This document shows positions 18,011 to 26,656 of a stretch of DNA of 64,000 nt, piece by piece. The DNA is taken from NCBI RefSeq assembly GCF_005937185.1, contig NZ_VCNI01000001.1, positions 1,546,657 through 1,610,656 on the forward strand. Direction: 5' to 3'. The stretch is from Flagellimonas algicola. GTDB taxonomy: Bacteria > Bacteroidota > Bacteroidia > Flavobacteriales > Flavobacteriaceae. Numbering within the stretch: position 1 is the first letter of the stretch; every line of letters begins with the position of its first letter. The position numbers and the translations under genes are program-made. The notes under the pieces were generated by a model, which made no database searches, was not told where the DNA came from, and saw nothing but the letters and a program-made list of their open reading frames with translations.

Positions 18011-18520
18011 TTATTCTTTTTTGTATATCCCATCAAAAGCTGTATTTACTACTTTTTCACCCTCCAGGATTTCCCATAGTTGTCTTACTGTTCCGTCTTC
18101 GTTGGCCGTCCAAGTGATTCGATTGGTGAGCATTTTTCCGTCCTTGTCAAAAGGGTCTGAAGACAGAATCATCTGATTTCCAATTCTTTTCCCTTTAAGC
18201 TTTAGAGATGCTCCACTGTTATCTATCCAAAGTTGTTCCCACCTTTCCTTTACCCCATTGTAAAAGTTAAGGCTGGTGCCCGTATAACCGGAAGTAGCAC
18301 TAGTCCAGTTTTCGCGAATTACGCAGCCCCCTTCTTCCTGGGTAATCTTGCTCTTCCCGGCCGGATTTCCATTGGTTGCATTGGAAACTGCCCAATCCCC
18401 TATCCAAAAATCAAAGGCTTTGTGACTTTCAGTGCAGCAGTTGCAGGAATCTGTATTTTGTGCTGATACAGAGCCAATAGCCATCACAACTAACACAATC
18501 AAATAGTTTTTAAATCGCAT
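18011..18520 (-). CDS. secreted DUF1579-like protein
   Basis: A 169-residue protein with a Sec signal peptide (MRFKNYLIVLVVMAIGSVSA) and a Cys-rich mature start (DSCNCCTES). FDFWIGDWAVSN and the following ENWTSATSGYTGTSLNFYN are typical of DUF1579/lipocalin-like secreted proteins that form a small beta-barrel. Function is unknown. Monocistronic by spacing. Confidence 0.75.
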   Translation of the reverse strand: MRFKNYLIVLVVMAIGSVSAQNTDSCNCCTESHKAFDFWIGDWAVSNATNGNPAGKSKITQEEGGCVIRENWTSATSGYTGTSLNFYNGVKERWEQLWIDNSGASLKLKGKRIGNQMILSSDPFDKDGKMLTNRITWTANEDGTVRQLWEILEGEKVVNTAFDGIYKKE

Positions 18521-18716
18521 CTTATATGGTTTGAGTTGTTAAAATATCATGATCAAAATACGTTAAAATTTAGCCAAGGAAGTATACGAATAGCGGGTCT
18601 TCCTTTACCTCTATGTTAAATTTTAGATAAAGTGCCTGATTTATAGGTGAATACCTGTTAATCTGATGATCTAAAGCCTGTTTTTGAACGTATCTTTGTT
18701 ATAACAAATCTTAAAA

Positions 18717-18911
18717 ATGAAAAATCAGTATTGCAGAGTTGGGACGGTTACCCCAATCACAAGCGGAACCCAAGCTATTACAGTTTTGGAATTTAGGTAC
18801 CAGAAGTTTATTGAAATGGCAGCCGATGCGGCCTACATCAATACCAACTTGGGTGAATTTTTTAAGCGCAAGGCACAAAGTATTAAAAAAGTACTTGAGC
18901 AATTGGCTTAG
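18717..18911 (+). CDS. small conserved-looking hypothetical protein
   Basis: A 64-residue frame whose composition looks protein-coding: a beta-rich start (YCRVGTVTPITSGTQAITVLEF) and an amphipathic helix with a basic end (NTNLGEFFKRKAQSIKKVLEQL). No membrane segment. Its stop overlaps the 3' end of convergent pyrF by 4 bp, a compact arrangement usual for real genes. No family recognised. An overlapping frame at 18739 is less protein-like. Confidence 0.5.
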   Translation: MKNQYCRVGTVTPITSGTQAITVLEFRYQKFIEMAADAAYINTNLGEFFKRKAQSIKKVLEQLA

Positions 18912-19735
18912 ATACCATTGAGTTTTTGCAGTTCAGCCTCCATATCTTGTTGAATAGACTTGGCTTGGAGTGCGGCATTATCCGCAAAATCTTCATCTTG
19001 GGACGCATATAAAATTCCCCTTGAGGAATTTACCAAGAGCCCCACATTGGAAGCCATTCCGTACTTACAAACTTCTTGCAGACTACCTCCTTGCGCCCCA
19101 ACACCAGGCACCAATAAAAACTGCTCTGGAATTATCTCCCTAATTTCTTTTAGGAATTCTGCCTTAGTGGCCCCCACAACATACATTAAGTTCTCGGCAT
19201 TTGCATACCCCTTGGAAACCTCCAAAACTTTCTTGTACAGCTCCTGACCCTCAATTTTTTGGGTTTGAAAATCATAAGCTCCTTGATTGGAGGTCAATGC
19301 CAATAAAATGGTATGCTTATCCTGAAATGCCAAAAAGGGTTCCACGGAATCCCTGCCCATATAGGGCGCTATGGTAATGGAATCAAAGTTCAGGGTTTCA
19401 AAAAAAGCTTTGGCGTAACGTGTGGATGTATTCCCAATATCACCCCGCTTGGCATCAGCAATGGTAAACATTTCAGGATAGTGCTCATTGAGATATTTCA
19501 TTGTGCGTTCCAAGGACTTCCACCCTTCCAGTCCATAGGCCTCATAAAAAGCAATGTTGGGTTTATAAGCTACACAGTATTCATGGGTAGCATCGATTAT
19601 TGACTTGTTGAAAGCAAAGATTGGGTCTTCTTGGGACAGAAGATGTTTTGGAATCTTATCCAGATCCGTATCCAATCCTACGCATAGGAAGGAGTTCTTT
19701 TTATGGATTTGGGAAATTAAATGTTCTATTTTCAT
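18908..19735 (-). CDS. pyrF: orotidine 5'-phosphate decarboxylase
   Basis: A 275-residue enzyme of the long OMP decarboxylase type that converts OMP to UMP in the last step of pyrimidine synthesis. The catalytic Lys/Asp array lies in TIADAKRGDIGNTSTRYAK; FLCVGLDTDLDKIP near the N-terminus and LLVPGVGAQGG near residue 215 bind substrate. It follows prfA by 24 bp on the same strand, a gene pair common in Flavobacteriia. Confidence 0.95.
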   Translation of the reverse strand: MKIEHLISQIHKKNSFLCVGLDTDLDKIPKHLLSQEDPIFAFNKSIIDATHEYCVAYKPNIAFYEAYGLEGWKSLERTMKYLNEHYPEMFTIADAKRGDIGNTSTRYAKAFFETLNFDSITIAPYMGRDSVEPFLAFQDKHTILLALTSNQGAYDFQTQKIEGQELYKKVLEVSKGYANAENLMYVVGATKAEFLKEIREIIPEQFLLVPGVGAQGGSLQEVCKYGMASNVGLLVNSSRGILYASQDEDFADNAALQAKSIQQDMEAELQKLNGI

Positions 19736-19759
19736 AATAAGCCTATCGCCTACTGGCCA

Positions 19760-20836
19760 CTAAAAAATCTCCGAAGCCTCCTTCAACTTTTCCGTATTCT
19801 CCACCAACATCAGTTCGTCTATAATCTTTTGAACGTCCCCGTTAATGATGTTCTGCAAATCGTACAGCGTCAAGCCAATTCTATGATCGGTTACCCTCCC
19901 TTGCGGATAGTTATACGTTCTAATCTTGGCCGAACGATCCCCACTACTCACCTGCGAATTACGTTTGGCGGCATCTTCTTCCTGCTTTTTGGCTAATTCC
20001 AAATCATACAATCTGGACCGAAGTACCTTAAACGCCTTTTCCTTGTTCTTGTGCTGCGATTTTTGATCCTGGCACTGTGCAACCAATCCGGTTGGAACGT
20101 GCGTTAAACGGACCGCCGAATACGTTGTGTTTACTGATTGCCCTCCTGGTCCAGAGGAACAGAAAAAGTCTATTCGAACATCCTTTGGATCTATTTGGAC
20201 ATCAAAATCTTCAGCTTCAGGAATTACCATAACAGTTGCGGCGCTTGTATGTACCCTTCCCTGGGTTTCGGTTTGTGGCACGCGCTGTACTCGGTGTACC
20301 CCAGCTTCAAACTTTAAGGTACCATAAACATCCTCTCCACTTACTTCAAAGTGGATTTCCTTGTATCCTCCACTGGTTCCTTCATTCAGGTCAATAATAT
20401 TGGTTTTCCATCCTTTTGACTCACAATATTTGGCATACATACGGTAGAGATCCCCAGCGAAAATACTGGCTTCATCGCCACCGGTTCCGGCCCTAATTTC
20501 CATCACCACGTCCTTTTCATCCTCTGGATCCTTCGGAATTAACAGGAATTTAATTTCTTCCTCCAATTTGGGTAGTCCTTCCTTGGCTTCATCCAATTGC
20601 ATTTTGGCCATTTCCACCATTTCCGCATCACTTCCATCTGCAATAATCTCCTCAGCTTCCGAAATGTTGTTGGTAAAAGCAATGTACTTTTCCCTCTTGT
20701 CCACTAACAACTTAAGGTCTTTGTACTCCTTATTGAGCTTAACATATCGCTTTTGATCCGTAATGATATCAGGTTGAATGATCAGGTCGGAAACCTCATC
20801 AAAACGTTGTTTAACTATATTGAGTTTGTCTAGCAT
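19760..20836 (-). CDS. prfA: peptide chain release factor 1
   Basis: A 358-residue class I release factor recognising UAA and UAG. The GGQ peptide-release motif is in [19 protein letters not shown] (about residue 228). The PxT-type codon-recognition region and the C-terminal QNIINGD tail are normal, and [16 protein letters not shown] marks the RF family. Length is standard. Upstream gene of the prfA-pyrF pair. Confidence 0.96.
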   Translation of the reverse strand: MLDKLNIVKQRFDEVSDLIIQPDIITDQKRYVKLNKEYKDLKLLVDKREKYIAFTNNISEAEEIIADGSDAEMVEMAKMQLDEAKEGLPKLEEEIKFLLIPKDPEDEKDVVMEIRAGTGGDEASIFAGDLYRMYAKYCESKGWKTNIIDLNEGTSGGYKEIHFEVSGEDVYGTLKFEAGVHRVQRVPQTETQGRVHTSAATVMVIPEAEDFDVQIDPKDVRIDFFCSSGPGGQSVNTTYSAVRLTHVPTGLVAQCQDQKSQHKNKEKAFKVLRSRLYDLELAKKQEEDAAKRNSQVSSGDRSAKIRTYNYPQGRVTDHRIGLTLYDLQNIINGDVQKIIDELMLVENTEKLKEASEIF

Positions 20837-20903
20837 AAATCAATCCGCGTTAAGATGCGAATTTACAACATTTGATTGGATTGATTCAGGGCCATTACCG
20901 CCC

Positions 20904-22220
20904 TCAATTGCCAACGAATGTGGTGCCTAAAGTAATAATGGACGCATTAAGTCCATCACTACGATCATATTGGTTGAATCTTAAATCGATGGTCTTCAGC
21001 CCGAAGGTGAACACTTTGGTGTTGGCAAAAATGTCCTTGTATTGAACTCCCAAACCATATTGATGGGCATCATATTTGGACAAATCATAATCCGAAGTAT
21101 AAAAGGTAGAGGTTGACAATGCCCCTTCTTTGGGATAGAAATGGTCAGCCGCGGATTGGGAGTAAAATCGATAGGTGGGATACAAAGTGAATTTATCCGT
21201 CAACTTTACGGGCACCTCCAAACTGGCTGTATGTGAGGTTATCCCCCAATCGTCCCAATAATAACGATAGTAGGAACGTAATATCAAAAAGTCGTTCAGA
21301 TAATAATTCAATCGCCCGCCAACAGGAAGTTTAAAACGGGAATCCGGTAAGCGCTCCACGTCATCCGCCAATTGAAAGTCATCAATAAAAAAGTCTTCCG
21401 TATCTCCAAAATGCACCCGTTGAAAAGGAGTGCTGAGCAAACCATTCTGGCGCACCAAATCCACAAATAGAGCGCCCTGCATCTTTTTGGTCAGGATTTG
21501 GGAAAAGCTAAGGGAAAGGGAATATGAATTCCTGGTTTCCTTATCAAATTCAGAAAAATTGGGGTTGTAGGTTCCGTTTCCAGTTACGCGGTCATCAAAA
21601 AAACCAGAACGAAGTTCTATAGGATAAATAGCGTTCCATTTATCCAAATACACTCGTCCGCCCACAGTTAATTCTGTATTCTTCTCATTGAAAAGTCTCG
21701 TATAACTTCCTCCAAAGCCAAAGGAAAAATAATCGTACTCCGTGGAGAAATACAAGTCGGCACTCCAGATGGTATTCCGGTCTTTGGAGCTATGCTGATA
21801 GCTAGGATTAATGTATGCCAACAAATCCTTTCTGGACTCTCCAGAAGAGGCATCAAATGCTGTTGCGGTGACGTTACCCCCATCCAAGGGGTTGACATTG
21901 CTGGATGAGGCTGAAGTGTAGGCCGATAATCCCACATCCACAGTAAGCACATCATCAACGTTCATGGGCATTCGAAGTACAATGCTGGATGTGGCATCGG
22001 TTAGTTCTTCGGTTCCCTCTCCTCCTGTAACCGCAGCGTTATTGCCATCTTGCTCATAATAACTGAAGAGCAAATCAATTTCACTGGTTTCCAAGACTTT
22101 TTTGGCATAGGACGTATTGGTTTGTTGGGACCAACCAATCGAAGACAATAATCCAAATAAAAGAAAAACAGGGATTACCCGATTTTTGGATTGCTGGATA
22201 AAGGAAATATTTGCTGCCAT
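20904..22220 (-). CDS. DUF3570 outer-membrane beta-barrel protein
   Basis: About 438 residues, mature protein built of repeated amphipathic beta-strands with alternating aromatic residues (DYFSFGFGGSYTRLF, FLILRSYYRYYWDDWG). A signal peptide ends near SSIGWSQ. I prefer the ATG at 22218-22220; the frame extends nine codons upstream only to a TTG. DUF3570 barrels regularly sit beside DUF4266 lipoproteins, ApbE and thioredoxin-like genes, as here. The barrel is the last gene of the five-gene operon; its cargo is unknown. Confidence 0.82.
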   Translation of the reverse strand: MAANISFIQQSKNRVIPVFLLFGLLSSIGWSQQTNTSYAKKVLETSEIDLLFSYYEQDGNNAAVTGGEGTEELTDATSSIVLRMPMNVDDVLTVDVGLSAYTSASSSNVNPLDGGNVTATAFDASSGESRKDLLAYINPSYQHSSKDRNTIWSADLYFSTEYDYFSFGFGGSYTRLFNEKNTELTVGGRVYLDKWNAIYPIELRSGFFDDRVTGNGTYNPNFSEFDKETRNSYSLSLSFSQILTKKMQGALFVDLVRQNGLLSTPFQRVHFGDTEDFFIDDFQLADDVERLPDSRFKLPVGGRLNYYLNDFLILRSYYRYYWDDWGITSHTASLEVPVKLTDKFTLYPTYRFYSQSAADHFYPKEGALSTSTFYTSDYDLSKYDAHQYGLGVQYKDIFANTKVFTFGLKTIDLRFNQYDRSDGLNASIITLGTTFVGN

Positions 22221-22243
22221 TTTCAATTTTTCATTTTCCAATT

Positions 22244-22453
22244 TCAATTACAGCCACAACCGCCTCCGGTTTTACCTCCATTTGCGCCTGCCGATGCCTC
22301 TCTATAGAATTGAAAATTGGTTTCAAAACGTTCACAAGGCCTTGAGCTCAGGTCCATCTCTGCATCTGAAAGATATACTTTGTCATATTCCCTAACCACA
22401 ACACAGGAGCTTAACATGCTTAAAACGATCAACAATAAAAAAAGTCTACCCAT
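22244..22453 (-). CDS. DUF4266 lipoprotein with Cys-rich tail
   Basis: A 69-residue lipoprotein: signal peptide MGRLFLLLIVLSMLSSC (Cys17), then VYLSDAEMDLSSRPCERFETN and a glycine-rich end GGKTGGGCGCN, which is the DUF4266 signature. The terminal CGC could bind metal or form a disulfide. It lies between apbE (8 bp away) and the DUF3570 barrel gene, and the two DUFs co-occur so consistently that a joint envelope complex is likely (inference). Confidence 0.85.
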   Translation of the reverse strand: MGRLFLLLIVLSMLSSCVVVREYDKVYLSDAEMDLSSRPCERFETNFQFYREASAGANGGKTGGGCGCN

Positions 22454-22461
22454 ACCTAAAA

Positions 22462-23457
22462 TTAAGGATTGTTATTGAACAAAATTCCGGTACTCTTATG
22501 GATCTTGTTATCTGAATCCACAACGACCACTTCCACCCCATCAATTTGATTGATCAGATGAATACCACTATCCTTGCCCATGATGAAAACCGCAGTGGCC
22601 AAGGCATCACAGAGTTCGGCATATTTGGCAAATACGGACACACTGTGAATGCCCGAAGTTGGGTAACCGGATCGGGGATCGATGATGTGCGAGTATTTTT
22701 TCCCGTTGAGCACTATGTATTTCTCGTAATTTCCGGATGTAGCCACTGAAGATTCAATCACTGGCAACCAACTAAATACCTTTTCCTTGCTCAACGGATT
22801 GGCGATTCCCACGAGCCATTTTTCTCCAGTAGTTTTGGTTCCCCAGGTGGTAAGATCGCCCGAAGCGTTGATGATTCCGCCTTTAACCTGTTTGGATACA
22901 AGCAACTCTTTGGCCCTGTCAGCAGCATAGCCTTTTCCAATGGCACCAAAACCTATACGCATACCTGGTTCAGAAAGGAAGACCGTTTGCTGATCCTGGT
23001 CCAAGATTATCTTTTGGTATCCTATTTTGGAAATAGAAAGTGCAATAGCTTTTTCCGAAGGAACCCGATCCATGGTTCCATCAAACTTCCAAATGTTATC
23101 CATGGATGCATAGGATATATCAAAAGCTCCATCGGTAATCTCTGATATTTTCTTGGCCCGTTCTATAAGTCCAAAGAGCTCAGAGCTCACCTTAACGGGC
23201 TTAACACCAGCATTTTTATTGATTAAGGAGGTTTCAGAAGCTTCGTCCCAAGAAGAAATGATTTTTTCTATACGCTTGATTTCGGATACGGCCTCATCTA
23301 TGTTGATATAACCGATATCCTCATTCGGAGCCACCACGGTAATCTCGAACCGGGTTCCCATCAGCTTCATAACTTGCTTTACGGTAACATCCTGGCTTTG
23401 CTGTCCAAAGGACAGAAAACCCATCAATACCCAACAAAGGAGCAGTGGCTTTTTCAT
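22462..23457 (-). CDS. apbE: FAD:protein FMN transferase ApbE
   Basis: A 331-residue exported flavin transferase that attaches FMN covalently to Thr/Ser of target proteins using FAD. The signal peptide ends near FLSFG; catalytic-domain motifs are FDISYASMDNIWKFDG, GFGAIGKGYAADRA, NASGDLTTWG and SHIIDPRSGYPTSG. Its start overlaps the upstream thioredoxin-like gene by 4 bp. No obvious flavinylation motif (D-x-x-T/S-G-A-T/S-type) was found by eye in the other four operon proteins, so its target may lie elsewhere. Confidence 0.93.
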   Translation of the reverse strand: MKKPLLLCWVLMGFLSFGQQSQDVTVKQVMKLMGTRFEITVVAPNEDIGYINIDEAVSEIKRIEKIISSWDEASETSLINKNAGVKPVKVSSELFGLIERAKKISEITDGAFDISYASMDNIWKFDGTMDRVPSEKAIALSISKIGYQKIILDQDQQTVFLSEPGMRIGFGAIGKGYAADRAKELLVSKQVKGGIINASGDLTTWGTKTTGEKWLVGIANPLSKEKVFSWLPVIESSVATSGNYEKYIVLNGKKYSHIIDPRSGYPTSGIHSVSVFAKYAELCDALATAVFIMGKDSGIHLINQIDGVEVVVVDSDNKIHKSTGILFNNNP

Positions 23458-23891
23458 TTGACAAACCCATCTAGCAAAGCAATATAATCCTGTGGAGAAG
23501 CTTTTCTATTGAAACCAGTCTTGCCCAAGACCTTTTGATCCTTATCCATAACCACTACCAATGGAAAGTATCCTTTGGGGTTATACTCCGTGAAAAGGGA
23601 TTTATTTTCATTTAACTTATGTTCTGGCAATTGATTCTTTTTCTTTCTGGGAAAATCAGCATTATATAGCACATAGTGATCCTTTGCATAAGCACTGAAA
23701 TCCTCAGAATCCAAAATACCCCGTTTCAAACGGATACAGGGACCGCACCAGTCAGAGCCTGAAAACACTAAAACGACGGGCTTGTTCTGCTCATTAGCCA
23801 AGGCCAGGGCATCTTCAAAACTATCCTGCCAGTCTTGGGCTTGGAGCGAACCAAACCACAAACAGGCCATTATGATCAATAATCGTTTCAT
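23454..23891 (-). CDS. periplasmic thioredoxin-like protein
   Basis: A 145-residue thioredoxin-fold protein with a signal peptide (MKRLLIIMACLWFGSLQAQ). The active site is SGSDWCGPCIRLKRG, a classical CGPC, and the family cis-Pro region is YNPKGYFPLVVVMDKD. It resembles the thioredoxin domain of DsbD-type proteins and probably reduces disulfides or cytochrome-type partners in the periplasm. Translationally coupled to apbE (ATGA overlap) and 21 bp after the Rieske gene. Confidence 0.88.
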   Translation of the reverse strand: MKRLLIIMACLWFGSLQAQDWQDSFEDALALANEQNKPVVLVFSGSDWCGPCIRLKRGILDSEDFSAYAKDHYVLYNADFPRKKKNQLPEHKLNENKSLFTEYNPKGYFPLVVVMDKDQKVLGKTGFNRKASPQDYIALLDGFVK

Positions 23892-23912
23892 AAATGCAGT
23901 GATTTACCAGAA

Positions 23913-24368
23913 CTATTCGAAAACCCTTAGGGTAGTGCCATTTAGTTCTGTATTGAAAACCTTTAGTGGGTTGCTGGTTACTGAATTAAGCGGGGTTCCA
24001 TCTTGGTCAAATCTGGAACCGTGGGTAGAACATCTGAACACACCTCCATCTTCAGAGATAAAACGTACTTCTTCGGTTTGCTGGTGACTGCAGATTTGGC
24101 TCGCAGCAATTAAATTACCTTCCAGGTTGCGTGCAACCACGATATCGGTATAGCCTAAACTTGGACTTGATTTCACCAAAATAAACCCTCCGTTGTTGGC
24201 CAAGGGAGCTGCATCAGTTGAAGTGAGGTCAACGGTAAAATCCACTCCGTTTGGTTCTGGAAATTGTTCCAAATCCTCAGAATCCGTTGAACAACCGTTT
24301 AAACAGGGAAAAGTAAGGGCAAATGCGGCACCTGCGCCCAGACTCCTTAGAAAATCTTTTCTTTCCAT
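23913..24368 (-). CDS. Rieske 2Fe-2S protein
   Basis: A 151-residue Rieske protein. The cluster ligands are visible as CSH (in SQICSHQQTE) and CSTHGSRFD, the C-x-H...C-x2-H pattern. The N-terminus has a Tat-like or lipoprotein-type leader (RKDFLRSLGAGAAFALTFPCLNGC) with a Cys that could be lipidated. It is small, with no attached catalytic domain, and so acts as an electron carrier. It is the first gene of the five-gene redox operon. Confidence 0.88.
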   Translation of the reverse strand: MERKDFLRSLGAGAAFALTFPCLNGCSTDSEDLEQFPEPNGVDFTVDLTSTDAAPLANNGGFILVKSSPSLGYTDIVVARNLEGNLIAASQICSHQQTEEVRFISEDGGVFRCSTHGSRFDQDGTPLNSVTSNPLKVFNTELNGTTLRVFE

Positions 24369-24414
24369 AGCGTGGGGTTTATAGAAAGAACGCTATTTTA
24401 AGTGGATTCGTATG

Positions 24415-25593
24415 CTAATATTCAAACTTGCCAAACTCACTTTGGATGGTCAATTTTTTACTGCTGGACTTTTCTACCCTTCCTATGATTTGTGCATCAA
24501 CGTTAAAACTTTGGGAAATGGCTATAATCTCGCTTGCAACCTGCTCATCCACATAAAGTTCCAAGCGGTGACCGCAATTGAAAACTTGGTACATTTCCTT
24601 CCAATCTGTCCCGGATTGCTCTTGTATCAATTTAAACAAGGGAGGAATAGGGAACATGTTATCCTTGATAATATGCAGGTCCTCAACAAAATGAAGAATT
24701 TTGGTTTGGGCACCTCCACTGCAATGCACCATGCCGTGTATTTCTTCTGAACTGAACCGCTCCAATATTTGTTTAACAATGGGCGCATAGGTTCGTGTTG
24801 GGGACAAGACCAGTTTTCCTGCATCCAAGGGAGCATTTGCAACCGAATCGGTTAGTTTTGTATTTCCAGAATATACCAGTTCACCGGGAACGGCAGCATC
24901 AAAGCTTTCCGGATATTTATCCACCAGATATTTGGCAAAAACGTCATGACGAGCAGAGGTAAGCCCATTGCTTCCCATTCCACCATTGTAGTCAGATTCG
25001 TAGCTAGCCTGACCGTAGGAAGCCAACCCTACTATGACATCGTCAGATTTGATATTGGCATTGTCGATTACCTTTGCTCTCCTCATTCGGGCTGTGACCG
25101 TGGAATCTACAATAATGGTTCGAACCAAATCTCCAACATCAGCGGTCTCTCCTCCAGTGGAATGAATCGTGATACCATGTTGTCTTAAATCGGAAATCAA
25201 CTCTTCCGTGCCATTGATAATTGCCGAAATAACCTCTCCGGGAATCAGGTTTTTGTTTCTACCTATGGTGGAAGAAAGCATGATATTATCCGTTGCGCCC
25301 ACGCAAATTAGGTCGTCCACGTTCATGATTAGGGCGTCCTGCGCAATACCCTTCCACACGGTAATATCCCCGGTTTCTTTCCAGTACATATAGGCTAAAG
25401 AGGATTTTGTTCCCGCTCCATCTGCGTGCATCACCAAACAGTGTTCATCACTGCCCGTAAGATAATCCGGTACAATTTTGCAAAACGCTTTGGGAAAGAG
25501 TCCTTTGTCAATATTCTTGATGGCATTGTGCACATCTTCCTTGGAAGCAGAAACCCCTCTTTGGGTATATCTTTTACTGGTATCTGAGGACAT
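24415..25593 (-). CDS. purM: phosphoribosylformylglycinamidine cyclo-ligase (AIR synthetase)
   Basis: A 392-residue PurM of the Bacteroidota type, longer than the enterobacterial enzyme (about 345). It closes FGAM to AIR with ATP. Motifs include YTQRGVSASKEDVHNAI at the N-terminus, HADGAGTKSSLAY, ALIMNVDDLICVGA, HSTGGETADVGD and MVHCSGGAQTKILHF. It lies 46 bp upstream of the Rieske gene on the same strand but has its own function in purine synthesis. Confidence 0.93.
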   Translation of the reverse strand: MSSDTSKRYTQRGVSASKEDVHNAIKNIDKGLFPKAFCKIVPDYLTGSDEHCLVMHADGAGTKSSLAYMYWKETGDITVWKGIAQDALIMNVDDLICVGATDNIMLSSTIGRNKNLIPGEVISAIINGTEELISDLRQHGITIHSTGGETADVGDLVRTIIVDSTVTARMRRAKVIDNANIKSDDVIVGLASYGQASYESDYNGGMGSNGLTSARHDVFAKYLVDKYPESFDAAVPGELVYSGNTKLTDSVANAPLDAGKLVLSPTRTYAPIVKQILERFSSEEIHGMVHCSGGAQTKILHFVEDLHIIKDNMFPIPPLFKLIQEQSGTDWKEMYQVFNCGHRLELYVDEQVASEIIAISQSFNVDAQIIGRVEKSSSKKLTIQSEFGKFEY

Positions 25594-25657
25594 AGATAGA
25601 TTTTGCGCAAAAATAGCAAAACTGATTCCCTTACGCTATTATTTGCAGTCCACAATT

Positions 25658-26656
25658 TTATTGAAGAAGGGAAGGTAGATGACCCAAATAATCATTCTTC
25701 CAGATTTTTTGCGTTGTCAGCTGATCAACATTTCCCCCGGAGAGTATTACCAAAACCTTTTTCTTAGCCGAAGCTCCCTTCAACCACTCACATACTCCGG
25801 CCATAGTCATGGCACTGGTTGGTTCTATCCTGCATTTGAGCAGATGGGTCAACCATTGGGTCCAGTAAATCATTTTTTCTTCTTCCGCTTCATAAAAGGC
25901 ATCCAGTTGTTTTAGATATTCAAAAGTGATATCACCCACGGCCATAGTCATTGCGCCATCTGCCAAAGTGTTTGGCACTGCAGCCAATCTTTGAATTGTT
26001 CCTTGACGAAGAGATTCAGCTGTGTCATTGGCATTCAAGGGTTCCACCCCTATGACATGGGTCTTTGGGGAAAGCCCACGACTCGCCAACAGAGTTCCGG
26101 AGAGCAATCCACCACCCCCACAGGGGGCGAAAACTGCGTCCATTTTATCCAATTCCCTGAGCGCTTCATAAGCCGAAGTTCCCTGTCCACAAATAACCTG
26201 TTCATGATTAAATGGAGGAATCCAGTATGTACCCTCAACTGCTGCTGCTTGCCTTACTTTCTCATCCGTAATGTCCCTGGTTTTGCTCAAAACCACTTCG
26301 GCTCCATAAGATTTAGTAGCTTGAATCTTCACTTGGGAAGAGTATTCCGGCATAAAAATGGTTGCTGGAATTCCAAATTGATGGGCAGCATATGCCACGG
26401 CCTGCGCATGGTTTCCAGAACTGTTGGCCACGATATGTTTGGGACGCCGACCTTGTTCAATCAACCAGGCCAAGGCGTTACAGCCACCTCTAGCTTTGAA
26501 AGCTCCAATTTTCTGCAAACATTCTGCCTTAAAATAGACTTCATGTCCCAACCACTTATTTAATAAGGAAGAGGTGAGTATGGGAGTATTATGAACAAAC
26601 TTGATTATCCGTGCTTGGGCTTTTTCTATATCGGTAATATCCAAGATTCCCTTCAT
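25658..26656 (-). CDS. threonine/serine dehydratase (PLP-dependent)
   Basis: A 332-residue fold-type II PLP enzyme. The Schiff-base lysine lies in QKIGAFKARGGCNAL and the phosphate-binding loop in CGGGGLLSGT; NSSGNHAQAVAYAA is the third family motif. It lacks the C-terminal ACT regulatory domain of IlvA, so it resembles the catabolic threonine dehydratase/serine racemase group. It starts immediately after the GSIII stop codon, so ammonia released here may be recaptured by that glutamine synthetase (inference). Confidence 0.88.
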   Translation of the reverse strand: MKGILDITDIEKAQARIIKFVHNTPILTSSLLNKWLGHEVYFKAECLQKIGAFKARGGCNALAWLIEQGRRPKHIVANSSGNHAQAVAYAAHQFGIPATIFMPEYSSQVKIQATKSYGAEVVLSKTRDITDEKVRQAAAVEGTYWIPPFNHEQVICGQGTSAYEALRELDKMDAVFAPCGGGGLLSGTLLASRGLSPKTHVIGVEPLNANDTAESLRQGTIQRLAAVPNTLADGAMTMAVGDITFEYLKQLDAFYEAEEEKMIYWTQWLTHLLKCRIEPTSAMTMAGVCEWLKGASAKKKVLVILSGGNVDQLTTQKIWKNDYLGHLPSLLQ

